Of a DNA stretch of 64,000 nucleotides, positions 41,166 to 53,290 are shown piece after piece (the first letter of the stretch is position 1; each line of letters begins with the position of its first letter). The stretch covers positions 4,644,926-4,708,925 of the forward strand of contig CM067351.1 of the NCBI GenBank assembly GCA_034190875.2, written 5' to 3'. The position numbers and the translations under genes are program-made. The stretch comes from Urechis unicinctus. Lineage: Eukaryota; Annelida; Polychaeta; Xenopneusta; Urechidae. Under the pieces are notes generated by a model. The model searched no databases. It was not told the DNA's origin and saw only the letters and a program-made list of their open reading frames with translations.

Positions 41166-41435
41166 TTGCGTAACTATGGATATCACAAGTGCAGCGTACA
41201 AAGGGCAGATTTAACCAAGGCGAAAACCTACTCGTTTTTGCGTAGCGAGCATTTTAGACCTGAATATTTTGAACAGGCACTCGCAACGAGAGATGCTCTC
41301 GGATATGGCTGCAAATATTACACGAATATTTTCGAAACTGCTGTTCCTACCATATTTACGAGAGGTTGCACGAACTCGCCACCAGTCGGGAGATCAGCGG
41401 AGAAGAGCGAGTACCAAATCGGAGCTGACGTTTAG
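41166..41435 (+). pseudogene. THAP-domain remnant in A'
   Basis: An open frame of 89 codons resembles the second half of a THAP zinc finger, a DNA-binding domain found in many transposases. It has a QRADLTKAKTYS segment, then SEHFRPEYFE at residues 27-36 and AVPTIF at residues 59-64. AVPTIF is the characteristic closing box of THAP domains. The family's third zinc ligand, a cysteine three residues before the histidine, is arginine here (residue 26), and I cannot find the N-terminal CxxxC pair in frame, so zinc binding is lost. The frame starts at a TTG and has no plausible start. Copies occur in A (minus strand, 34,074-34,259) and A'' (62,113-62,301). This is likely a decayed exon of a DNA transposon. 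Confidence 0.5.
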
Positions 41436-41981
41436 CGCACTGTTTAAAAGATTATGTGGTTTACCCAGATAGATAATGAGGCCCCCACCAACCAACGCGG
41501 TGAAAATAAGTGGTGTATAAATATTTATCTAGAAATTCATTCCGCGTGAAAGAATCAGCAGCATTAGAGTAACTAAGCTTATCTTTTAATAAAATAATGC
41601 AACATTGGTATCCGAAACCCCTTAACCAGTATAACTGCTTGGATTAGCACATTAAAGCTAGATATTTATTTTATCTATAATATCGTTCTGTTTACAAAAA
41701 CTTTGTCCTGATTTTCCGGATCTGGAGACATTGTTTTTTTGCAAATCGCAGAACTTGCAGTGTCTATCTAAGAGTATTCGCCGTGCTAATAGTTTCACTT
41801 AGTTAATGAATTACACATATTTCACACTAGTGGCATGGAATCCTGCAACGCTACGTGTTGGTTTCCGACATTGTAGGAGCCAGCCGTCGTGGAGAAAGCA
41901 GTATATGCAGAAGCAATGAAAAGAAACCCAACCATAGGATATTTGTAATTTGGCACATGATTGCGAATAGTAATTTGTCTA

Positions 41982-42071
41982 CATGAGATTCGTGATGGGA
42001 GTGCAGAACGACTCGCCAATACCGACCGTCTAAGGCACATGTTACTAAGGCGCATGGAAATCATCGTTTGA
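41982..42071 (+). pseudogene. Arginine-rich peptide tract in A'
   Basis: A short plus-strand frame reads HEIRDGSAERLAN, then TDRLRHMLLRRME, and stops at 42,069-42,071. After the stop the same frame goes on with AGDRARIAPE. The spacing of R, L and E resembles the repeated EERxxRLxxxRxRxxxRR tracts seen in proteins of several invertebrate mobile elements. A'' carries nearly the same peptide at 62,874-62,963, ending at the same stop. There is no start codon context. Low confidence. Confidence 0.3.
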
Positions 42072-44132
42072 CTTGCAGGTGATCGTGCCAGGATTGCGCC
42101 TGAATGATTACAATATGTGGATTACGTGGGTTCACTCAGGCTTGCTATGTTGTGAATATTTCCATTTGTGAACTGCACACCCATCGTAGCGCTTAACATT
42201 ATAATATACACATGAGAACATACCAGTCGAGACAGAACTGTTATATTTCGAATTTCGTGTTGTCGGATGCAATCAATGTGTTATATAATTTGAAGGTCAT
42301 CCTCTACAATTAATTATATTTATTTTATTCAATTATATTCACACAATCAAAATTCATGTCTTACGCATGCTAAGTGATGCGTATTCGTCCACAAGCGTTT
42401 ATAGTCACGCAATTATTAGCTAACATATGTACCAGTGATCATTCTGGTGATGTGGTACGGTAAGTGAGGAATTAGATACTATACTAGGTAGGCAGCATTA
42501 CTCCTTCATACGAGTGACAGGTTATATTTCAATGATTGTTCTTTTACAATGATTACATAGCATGGCTGAAATACTATCCAATGAATTTTGAAATTTGAAT
42601 CACCTCATTCTACTGATGACTTCCTGTTGACGTTACTTTTATGGCTGCCACGGTGGTCGCACCTCCTGCACGATTCGTGCTTTATCATTCATACAGACCT
42701 TTTCAATGTCTGCTATCGACAGGTATGCGCAGCCGCAGCAGCACACCAACCCACACTTCCGCGTACAAAACGGAAATTAGAATCATGAGAGAATGTATGT
42801 CCTTAAACAAAACGGCTATGCTCACGATTGCACAGATAGACGGCGCCAATGAAGTACTTTATAAAACCAAAGAGAAGATATGATTTTCTTGATACGCTAG
42901 ACTAATATTCTGTAACGTTGGTATCCTTGTATTTACTAGATAAAAATGTGGGCAACGATCATGGCATCAACTAGTGCATGACGTGGACGCTTAGATAGCT
43001 TCCAAATCTAGTGGGAATGCAAATGGATGTTATCGGTTTTTATGAGAAATAATGGAGTGGTAATCACACAATGGTTTCCATAGGTTACTTATCCATACTA
43101 TAACAATATTGAAAAAAGCGTTGGTTGTCAAATCATAGGCAAATAACTAACAGGCTTATTTTATGCAATGGTTAGTTTCATATGTGTTTCGCTGATCAAA
43201 TTCATTATACATAGAGTCCAAGATTTAATTGGCTAACCTGTCTTTAGTAAACTAACATTAGCGGGTAATATGGTGCTTACGAGAGGAAGGCACGGACAGG
43301 CTCTTTGGAATGAACAATTAATCACAAATTTTCGTCAAGCATATACAGGACTGATAGACTTATTTATATTCAACAAGAGATTCCCGCTAGGCACTAGACT
43401 TTGCAATACGCATAGGTAATTGCGAGTAGTGCGATCATCAAATCCATTTTTTTTAAACATGGTAAATGCTTGTACCATGTCTCTGTCACTGGGCGATGTC
43501 ATAATGCCCATCAGCGTTGCTAAATGCAGAGCACATACAAGAACGTTTGAGTATACAGTATCGGTTATATTTGGCTAAAATCGACAAGCTATATATATAA
43601 GGATTATGCCCTCTGACAGAAGGCATTAGATAGGAAATTGATCTCTTTATTGGCGTGTACAGCAAATAGAACCTCGATGGCAAATTGTTTGTCACTTTTT
43701 ATTCCTCTTGAATACTTTTGTCTTCTAAAGGTCGTCCACGAATGGTAAAGATACTCATTAATCCGTACAGATCTAACTTTTTTTTGCCTATATATATTTG
43801 CGTATTTTTGTGAAATAATGATATTTTGAAATAATTTTTAATCAGAATGGATTATGAAAATAATATTTGTCGTAGATGTGGTCATTAAGAACGACTGGAA
43901 GCGTTTAGCGATCTAATTTGTTCGTGTAGATTGATAAATAATGACACAAAGTAGAGTTTTCGGTGATAAAATTTTGAATTCAATCAAATCAGTTGATATC
44001 AAATATACAAAAACTCATGTTTAAATATTATTTCGACATTTGGGTCAATGCATATATGGTTGCAGGTACGAAATCTTTTCAAACATTTTGGATTAAATGT
44101 GCATTGCTCTTATGTGGAAATAGTGGTTTATT

Positions 44133-44158
44133 CTTTCGTAGACCCAAGTCTACGAAAG
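44133..44158. other. Perfect 11-bp hairpin with 4-base loop
   Basis: CTTTCGTAGAC and GTCTACGAAAG flank CCAA. It lies between A' and R, in a stretch (43,600-44,440) with no copy in the left half. No poly-T run follows it directly. Confidence 0.75.
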
Positions 44159-47100
44159 GTTGGCGGTTTGTCTATTAAAGGTCGCGTTCGTGCTTACCCG
44201 TGTTGCAGTGCCATTCTGGAAATTCGGCTCGCTCGTAAGCGATATGTACCTATTTGTCAATCCAAAGTATTAGCCAAATAACAGGAAACTTTCCAACAAG
44301 TAATGGGATCAACTAATGTATACAAACAGCTAATAAAGGTCAAGGGCGGCAGAGACATTCAGGCTAATTTGTGAGAATGTACAAATAGTGGGCAGCTATA
44401 GCGCGTCAATTCACCTCATGTGCGTCGAACCGAATTTGGAAGTATTATCTCTCAACTAAGGCGCAAATCAATCTATGCAGGGTTCGAAAAAGCAAGTCCG
44501 ATTGATATTCTTATTCCCGTTTGTAATTTGCGCTTATCGTCTGATCATACACACTGATTGTAATAACTAATATACAGCAAATGCTCAACCATCCAGTTAA
44601 GCTGCTTTATTAAGCTCATGGCAATTATTCGAATGAAATATTCTGTCGCTGCAAATGAAAGGACGACGTGTTTCAAGCTCCAAACATTGTCCTAAACATT
44701 CTACCAGCAATGATGTGCTCGGTACCCAGCCCGATTTTACTAACGACATGCAGGACATGAATGACTATTCAAGACGAACCTCGGCGAATCATTGCTTCAG
44801 GACTATTGAATCATCCGAGATCCTAGATATGACGTCAAATAGTGGTTTTAATACTATTTTGGTATGCTGAAGTCCAGTTAAATTGATTCTTGATACGTTT
44901 GATGTACAATCTTAGTTACAGGAGTGAACAGAATATCAAGAAAGGAACGATATTTTATTTGCTACACGTAGGCTATGCATATTTTGATAGATTAAGGGTA
45001 CAAATCAATTACTTGGTTATGCCTAATACCATGCATAGCCGAAACTAAACTACTGGCAGTTTTTTTCAATAAGCACCCACGCCGTTCACTAGTATTGGTC
45101 GTAAGGGAATTACCAATGATCCAATTAAATCATACAATTAGACTTAAAATTTCTCCCTTCTCTTAGCGGCGTGAATATAGCATGAGGTTAACGACCCAAT
45201 ATACCTTCTATTGGATGAGCGTCAAGGCAACAGGGTTAGTTACATTGTAAACAACCAAACAATCTTAACTCGGATTCCCAAACAAAATTGAGGATCTTGA
45301 CCGCAATGAAGTGGCAGTCGAAATTCAAAAACTTATAATCTGCTTAGAATTTCGAACTTATTGGTTTTATCGGCTATATGATGCCTATGAAATATATATT
45401 ATCGATCAACATCTTGATGTTGCAATCCTTTGCAGGCTATTTTGGCAGTGATCCACTACTCAGCCCTATACAATGCGCATACCCTAATGCTCCTGTACGT
45501 TGCCAGGGGAATGATGTGAATTATTACTGTATTGAATTGAACACTCTACATGATCTATGCTAAATCATTGATTAGTTTAATTGTCTGTAATTGTGACACC
45601 AAAGGCCAAAGTAATAGCATTTGGATTGTTGTTACACAGCAGTCGCAGGCGCAAAACTAATTCCCGTGTGTAATTATAGACATTCATATCATATCAAAGT
45701 TTCCCATTACATCCAGGAGAAGTGCGTCTTCCCATGTTCCCAAAAAACGCAATTACTCCACGGTGCAAGAGTTGGCAGAATTAAACTAAGCTGTTTATCA
45801 TAAGCATCATTGTTCTTGACAGCAATTAGACATATGACTGTTGCCTTACTATGCATTAAGTAAAGAATGGGTCAGAAAACTTTGCACGAAGCAATTCCGA
45901 AGCAATTCCATCGCAATGTATAACATTCAACCTACACGATTAAAAGTACTGTATAATATACTACTAGAGTAAGATACAAGCATCAGAAAAATGTTAAGCT
46001 GTGGTCACGAAAATGAATACATTTCGGCTCGTAGCAAGAAATAATTGAAAGGACCAGAATAACGTCAACTACACAGTTATAATGTTGATAATGTGTTGAC
46101 TCCGCAATATGATGCTAGTGTATACTGAGCTTAATACAATTATTTGATCCGCACATAACATCTCCGTTATTATAGCATATCTAGCAAATTATATGTAAAG
46201 ACACAGCTATATAGGCTATGTAAGCACGTACACGGCCTTGATAATGATATATTATCTTATATAAACATTACGGCATTCAATTACTGACAATATCGTACAA
46301 ATGGTGTGCAAGTTAACAAGGTCTATATGGCAATCAACAACAAAAAATGCCTACATATTTCTTGAATTGAAAACATGCTACAATCGTATATTGATCGCTA
46401 TTCTAATATAGTCACAGAGCTAGAGCATATGTTTCTTTACGTTAGTCCAGTGGTACCAATCAGATATTTATTTTCCGCAATAGTAATTCAGCATAAATGG
46501 ATTAGAATACGCACATTTCTATTATAAACATAATGTAAAACGAAGAGCCATGCATACCAAGCATTGAATTTGGCCTCTACATTTGAAGGCAGTGAATTCT
46601 ATTTTTGTCGTAGTTCCTATAGACTAGCAAACATTCATTTGCCGGGTAAATACTCCAGTTGGGATCTGTCCATCGTCAGGCACGACATGGTATTATTTGT
46701 TCATATGTAAGCATTTTAAGTCATATTCCATCCCCGGGTCATATAAGTGTGATATCATGAGCAAGGTGCATATATCCAATACCAATCACTCTAGATGGCC
46801 GCCTTGTATTTGCAAGTATTATTAGTTAATGAAAATGGTCAACGAAATGGGATGTGCTGAGATCGCGTCAGCTTATTAGGTCACCCATTGGCAATGCTCG
46901 CAATTTCATGCAGTCCCAGAACGTTTGTCGGTTTGGTGTTACCACAGATAGAAAAATAAACAATAAATCATTCCATTGTCACAAAAGGTTGCTGCATTTA
47001 TCGGACATTAGTAGGGTCGCATGATATGGGCTAGGCGCAAATTACAAAGTGGACTAAAATCGCACATGGAATATCTATTTTGCTCCTCATGAAGTGCAAG

Positions 47101-47296
47101 TAAGCGCCTGCCTAAACTGCCGATTGTACCGATGCGAAAGAACATTAATATAGCACACAAGACGAGTGAATGCATAATTACAGAAACTACCAATTTAGGG
47201 TCCATTGGTGTTAATGCACTATTGTGTTTTATTTGAACGTAAAGATACGCTTCAAATGTGCGCTTCTACTGGGATAATTTGTGTAAAATTGCTCAA

Positions 47297-47318
47297 GTGT
47301 CAGCTACAACGATTTTCA
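47297..47318 (+). repeat. Left terminal inverted repeat of Kolobok-type element
   Basis: GTGTCAGCTACAACGATTTT matches AGGTCAACTACAAAGATTTT at the right end with four mismatches. Confidence 0.7.
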
Positions 47319-47502
47319 TCATTTCTTTATAATGTGTTTCAAATTGAAGATTAATAATTCATAAATCAACGGGGACCCATAATTCATTGCAACGGCATGC
47401 ATAAGTACAAAAAATCCACCGATAAGGTTTCATTCGGAAGAAAATACGAAGCCATCTTTTCAATGCCATTTTGCCTCAGTTGGCCGCTAGGTGCACGTTG
47501 CG

Positions 47503-47511
47503 TGACGTCAT
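47503..47511. promoter_or_regulatory. CRE-like TGACGTCAT upstream of P2X7-like gene
   Basis: Lies about 100 bp before the ATG at 47,608, in a GC-richer leader that also has a short GCGA repeat near 47,547-47,566. This would be a fitting promoter position, but no TATA box is evident. Confidence 0.3.
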
Positions 47512-47607
47512 TCCTGCTGCGCTGCCTCCAAGAGAATTTGACTGCGAGCGAGCGAGCGAAGCGAAAAACGATTGTTTGGATTTTAAAATTACACCATTTT
47601 GACAAGC

Positions 47608-48692
47608 CATGTCGTCTTCTGATGAAGTTTACGAGTCCCCATAGCATAACATTGGGGCAAATCATGTCCATGACTATTTATTTGAGCCAATACGGACGGG
47701 AGTTGAACAATCCAAGTCACACTACGTATGACACCGGGAGCTCTAAGTCTAACTCAAGGGTCCGCTTCGGATGAAGAATCAACAAAAGATTTCGACGAAT
47801 GGTAAGTTTTAGAATACCTTCCCAAGCTTTATTGAACTATATTAACTGGTAAAAAATAATCGTTAGTTTCATTTACCCAATAAATTTACACATTCTGTAA
47901 GTTGAGGATGGTATGTTGACAGACCTAACTACTACAACAAAAATAGTACTTGGCTAGTGAATGTAGCTTTGTCATTGTACCCTGAGCACATTGAATATTG
48001 TGGACAGATGTTTGCATGCAGTTTATAAAGTATTTTCCTTTTATATTCATTCATTGTACCACAAATATAAATTTACAATGACTCTTTAATTATTTCTCTA
48101 ACTTAGGTGTAGATGTCATTACTGCATCACAATGGACACAGCCACAGAAGTTTGGAGAGAGTGATGGCTCTAACGGAGGAATGGACATGCATCATCAAGC
48201 ATCCCAGATTCCTGGCTAGCTGCATGAATAAAAATGTGATGGAAGTGTCCAAATTTGAATCTATTCAAATGGACAGACCTGTTGGAGATGAGGTCTCTAC
48301 AATGGGTTAGTGAGCCATTACTGCTACCAAAAAGGATGGTTTGAGGTTGAACAATCATATTTATTACAAAGGGAACATTAATTCCACTGTGTAAAATATT
48401 CAGTGTTCATATTGATGAACTACAATATATTTTACATAGCCAAGAATAAATAATGCCAGTTACATGAAATCCAGAGGCAGAGCTTACAATAAAATTATGA
48501 AGTGAGGGAATGGTTGACAAATGACAATTGTTTTTTTAACTTATTTTAAAACCATAGACAACTAATTGACATATTGCTTCAGATTATTCAGGTATCTAGC
48601 TTACCGCCAGTCTACAAACAGGAAAGTGCTGGCAGCCTGTGTGGCTACAGCTGTTAGAAAATCCTTCCCTGACCCGGGCGGCAAATATACAG
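47608..48692 (+). pseudogene. P2X7 C-terminus-like zinc-binding protein, 3 exons
   Basis: Exon 1 (47,608 to about 47,811) codes for an acidic N-terminus ending GSASDEESTKDFDEW, with the donor inside the W codon (TG|GTAAG). Exon 2 starts at 48,107 after TAACTTAG and gives CRCHYC, M and T, the start of the CxCxxCxxMxT zinc-ribbon known from the intracellular C-terminus of P2X7 receptors and from many invertebrate proteins of unknown role. CIIKHPRF and SCMNKNVMEV follow. Exon 3 (48,583-48,692) gives FRYLAYRQ, then a basic stretch, FPDPGGKYTG, and a donor at 48,693. The gene is dead: a stop at codon 12, a frameshift in exon 1, and a stop with frameshift after TATEVWRE in exon 2. The later cysteine pair is lost. 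I infer it is cargo or an accessory gene of the surrounding transposon. Confidence 0.7.
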
Positions 48693-49069
48693 GTTAGCTA
48701 CAATGGAACGGAAGATTTCTTGGTCAGGTTGAATCGACACCTGTGAGCACCTACGAGAAGATCCTTTTCAGGTTTCTCGTACTGAGAGGCAATAGGTGGT
48801 GGGACAGTCCTGTGATCTGCAAGGACCTCAGCAAGTCTGTAGCTTGGGTATTTTTGCCTTAGATCAAGCACCTGATGTACATAGTCTGAAGCAAATCAAT
48901 GATATTCATATTTTATGATAGTCATATAATAAGTAAGTTATATTATATGCCAATTTTTAATTGGGTAACAATGTTTGTGCAAATGAAACTTATTCAGGTT
49001 TTGGTAATAAATGTCAAAATAACATGTGTTTCATTTTAGATTAATGCATGTTCACACCAAAAGAAATTG

Positions 49070-50227
49070 TTACTTTGACAGACTTGGGAATTTCCCATAC
49101 CTGAACATGTTCAGTGTTCTAATAGCACTACTGCCACTAACAAAAATCCCTGAAGCCATAAACAAATTCCATGCGGGCATAGCTCCTATAAAAAGTTGGC
49201 AATCCCACATCTTACGGTGTCCATTCACGCCGATTTGTTCAAAACCAGCAAAACTCCCCCGGTATTTTTGATTCTGACTAGGGCCATCCTCCAGATCAAC
49301 ACCACTGTACATAAGCATTCTGTGAGCTAAATTTTTCTTCCATCAAATAAAACCCTGTGATTACACTACAAACAAAACAATATTTACCTAACAGTTCTTC
49401 AAACGCCATGTCATCATCAGTTTCCATCTCAGCATCATCACTTCGTCAGTTAAGTCATAGACAGGGTCAGTTTCCATCTCATCATCGCTGTCCACCAGTC
49501 CAACAGATTCCTCCTGGGGCTCATATTGGGTGCCCCTGGTGACACTTTTGGTGAGATGGGCCAACTTAGGTACCTCTTGAATATTTCTTTATCCCAGGAA
49601 AGATAGAACTCTGTGTCTGTAGACACTTGTTAGCCATCTATGGTATCAATACAATAAGTATGCTACAATTTCATTCATCACAGCCTTTAAGAATGTAAAT
49701 GTTTACAAATTGACTCTGAAAAGACACATGGATACATACAACAGAAGTTATTCCTGCCAATGCATTTCATCATATATAATAATGCAGTTGCCTTGTGACA
49801 CTCACCAAAACATTTGCCTGCACCCCTAATGACAAGTGAGAGCAAGCTTCATGGTCGGCAAACGGCAAGCACACTCGCCCTGGTGTAGCCTAGGTCAGCA
49901 GTACTTGAGTGTGACACCTCAGTCTGTGATTCATCACTGTCACTTGATTTATCTATCTGCTCAGCTGCCAATACCATTTCGGAGCCTAGGTTTCTTACGA
50001 AATCCTAGACTTTTGAGCAGCTCTGGGTCAGTCTCATAAGCACTTTTCTCGAAATGATCAGAACATAGAACTGTCGTATAACTATAACTTATAGTATAAG
50101 GGCAGGACTCCAGTGTTTACGCTTGACTTTCGACAGCCATATGCGGCGCATATGTCTTTTAGAAACAAAACAAAATCACGCCTGACTTTTCATTGTTCCG
50201 ACAACCAAACGCACAACAATAAGGCAT
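49070..50227 (-). pseudogene. THAP-domain transposase of Kolobok type, 5' part
   Basis: On the minus strand the gene starts at 50,227 with MPYCCAFGCRNN, the N-terminal C2 pair of a THAP zinc finger. WLSKVKRKHWSPAL, LCSDHF and LLKSLGFRKKPRL follow, down to about 49,985, in order but across frameshifts. Then come an acidic serine-rich linker (SSDSDESQTEVSHSS), a second exon (about 49,534-49,388, with VDSDDEMETD and DDDMAFEELLG, donor GTAAAT) and a third (from 49,326, acceptor AATTTAG) with MPAWNLFMASGIFVSGSS. That last motif is typical of the N-terminal region of these transposases. Homology ends near 49,070 at a stop, and the catalytic domain is absent. The element is therefore non-autonomous and the gene a pseudogene. 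Confidence 0.75.
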
Positions 50228-50504
50228 AATCCACCCCAAGAAACGCACCAGACCGTGAAGAAAGACGAGTTAGTCACACGCTGTTAACCAACCGGGAAGG
50301 CTAAAGATGGCGATGAATATTCGCAAACAACCTAAATGACGTTACTGTACGGAAATTCACGAATTTTACCGAGCGGTATCTTGTCAGATTCGACGTGGGA
50401 AATATACATTTAAAAATCATTTTTCTTAAAGAAAAAAAGCGCGCAGTCACCTTTTTTGGTCACGATACCCTTTTAAAACATAGAAATTTGGTAAAATGGA
50501 ATAA

Positions 50505-50530
50505 AAAAAATCTTTGTAGTTGACCTTTAA
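50505..50530 (-). repeat. Right terminal inverted repeat and TTAA target
   Basis: The inverted terminus ends at 50,526 and TTAA occupies 50,527-50,530. R/L homology resumes at once with GAATCCATTC. Confidence 0.75.
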
Positions 50531-52649
50531 GAATCCATTCATTTCCGGAACACAATATGCGTGCCAGCACTATGAGGAAATATCTGGTTCTCATATAAGA
50601 CTCTTATGGAAGGTAATATGTGAATAATCATGGAAAATTTCGCTTTTTTAGATTCATAGATTTGTCTATCCGACATTATGACGGAATGTCAATGGATGAC
50701 AGATATGCCCGCCTTGTGTTCTAGGCAATTTGACGGAAAATGTTAAGTAAGCTAATGTCAATTAACAGTGATCAAATTGTCAAATATGTGGTTAAATAGA
50801 AAAAAATCTATATTCGACTTGATTGTAATATGGCTATGAATTTGTATTGGAGCCAATAATTAGGTCTGATATTTGATCCAACCAATAATTTAATCCAGCA
50901 TGGCCATGCAGAGAATATACACCGACCGCTGTGTTTGAAAAGGACGGAATTGCTTCCGAACGGTCTCCGTACCGGGTTATTATGATCTCACCATCGTAGC
51001 GAAATCTAACGTCCACATTAATTAATATCAATTATAACCATTACTCCCTGATTAACCTTTCCGGTTGACTTCGTGTGATCTATAGAATACAAATTTTAAT
51101 GTCATTTTACAGTTGCTCGAAACAGCTATGCTAAATGTTAGAGTAGGCAAGCAAGAGTTTCAGCTCACGATGCTATTATACTTTATACATATTGTGCTTA
51201 ACGAAAAGCAATCAATATCCTGTCAATTGCGCTTAAGATACCATGAGCTGATTTATCCAACTCACGCTATATGATAGATATTTAGCATAAGATAATTCTA
51301 GGATTTAAAATAGTATTAATATGACATTATCGATGCGATTCACAAGCACTAAGACGGCTGCCATATTGATATAAAGCATAGTGTTTTTACACCAATGCTT
51401 ATTTATATGCTAAAGATATACACGACACAAGACACTACATACTAGTCAACCAATAAAGTCACTGCATTTGTTAGACTTTCAAAGGGGTGCAGTCTCATTT
51501 TGATGGATATTCGAACAGCAGCAAAGCATTATGTTTTAAAGGTTTTACGTCTTATAAAATAAGTCAGTCATTTGAGAAAAGCCTAATAAATTCGAATTAT
51601 ATGAATTGTTTATATGACCTGGTAGGTGCCAATGCTTGATCAACAGGTGTTATGCAACTGCAAGCTGAGACAAGCGAACAATGCATGACCAGATGAAACC
51701 TCACTGATTTTCTAAAGCTGAATTGTCCCAGACTCAACATGGTATCACAACAAGAACAAAGTGTGAGCAATCAAACTATATGCATATGTAAAGCTATATT
51801 TCATTCCGCAGCATGAATATATGTGGTATACTTATTCCACTATTATGCATCAGTAATGGAATGTAGATCGCATTGTGACACAAAGAGGTTACAGTTGGTA
51901 GAAATGACATTACATTCCTCCATAGCAGCATTGTTTGATGCTTATTCGCCTTAACGCCGCTCGAAATGACATTTGATCGATTGTATTCATGATGGGTAAT
52001 TTGGGAAACATCACATTTACAAGACGGGAATAGATTTTCTATTCGCGATAAATGCGTCTCTGTCATTTTGTCAGGATTTGTTTTATCAATAATGAAATTA
52101 CATAATCCTACTCTATCTTTAAAATCGTGTAATGCAAACATATCAAACAAATGTGGCCTTTAATCACTTGCGAAGTAGCTCAGTTAAACTGGTTTTGATG
52201 TATTTATATTTATAGCTGTCCAATTCGGGAACAAGCTTGCATCTTGCAAGAGAAAACAACTTTGCAATGTTTGTAAAGCAGTACGGTCTGCCAAACCACA
52301 GATCGCACACAGTGTAAGCAGATAAACTTTGCTTACTTTTGAGTTTCAATTAGGTACGACAGCTTTGTTTCTGAGTGATTCTGAGCGACCAAATGATAAT
52401 TTGCAACAGTACATTATTTCTTTCTCTGAAAACTATCATGATGCTGATATCGACTGTTTGGGTTTAAATAGATGTTAAATTGTCTAATAATTATAACAGT
52501 CGAATCTCATTCATACTATTCTGCATAAACTTATATCCCCTTGCGGCTTCCTGACTTTACCGAGTGTTTTTAATAGGCTACACCATAACGTAGTATAACT
52601 AGAAAACTGAACTCGCGCACTGCTATTGTATCCAACTAAACCGTTCGCC

Positions 52650-53290
52650 AACACTAAATACTCTGCTGTTTAGTTTGATGCCAATAGATGGCAACATTGA
52701 TATTAGCACAACATATCTCACAAGAGGATTGAGCCATTTCTACTTACCACAACCAATAACGTTGCGAAGTCGCAAAGACTGGCACAGACAGAGTTTGCAC
52801 AGCTGTGCGTCAATAACATCGTGCCAATGTTTGGGTTATAAAGTTCGCATTCGGGTACCGAACTAATCTCTTATTTTATAATACAAAGAGAGGGAAGACT
52901 TAATAAACTGAAACTTTGGATCAGCATTAACTGACGAAATTAAACTAACCAAGAGGTCAGTAAGATAACATATCACCGAGAGTGTGGCAACGGTAAAAAT
53001 GATACCATCGAATCACGGCGAATGTCGGCCAACAAATCATCCCCACTTGAATAACTCTTTCCCGAACCTCGTGAACGAACTAACCTCGGTAATGTTACTT
53101 CGACTTGTTCGAATATTTGAACTGTCAATTAAAACGAAAAAGTCCTAAAATAGATTCAAGTAACTTTTTAACCGGATTGTGTTGCGTAATATAATACATT
53201 TTAAGTTCATATCTCCAAACTTGCAAGCACCTGTATCCTCCAAAACAGGGCGTCTATGGACCAACCTATCTTCTTGACCTTTTGCCAACC
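52650..53290 (-). repeat. D duplication copy in R (partner of 10,160-10,765)
   Basis: Reverse complement of D copy 2. The CAGGGCGTCTATGGACCAA segment lies at 53,246-53,264. The outer 480 bp of D copy 2 are not found here. Confidence 0.8.

Larger units (their letters stand above)
38589..43600 (+). repeat. Block A', direct copy of A''
   Basis: Starts at AGATCCAAGTCAGTATAAAG, which recurs at 58,932. Alignment with A'' continues to at least 43,220 (partner 63,995), where the window ends. The piece 43,310-43,560 is matched in block A, so the block reaches about 43,600. A' has about 400 bp extra at 39,260-39,660 and lacks about 0.9 kb that A'' has at 61,020-61,920. Identity is uneven: about 90% at 41,820-42,130 and 42,641-42,915, and lower elsewhere. 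Confidence 0.9.
47297..50526. mobile_element. Kolobok-type THAP DNA transposon, defective
   Basis: The uninterrupted counterpart in L (about 13,178) shows that 3,230 bp are inserted here. The termini are inverted repeats: 47,297-47,318 pairs with 50,505-50,526 at about 16 of 20 positions, the right one beginning AGGTCAACTACAAAG when read inward. TTAA follows the right end (50,527-50,530), TCAA precedes the left end (47,293-47,296), and L has TTAT at the target. TTAA targeting plus a THAP-domain transposase gene fits the Kolobok superfamily; piggyBac shares the target but not the THAP domain. Two decayed genes face each other tail to tail. The catalytic part of the transposase is missing. Confidence 0.75.
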
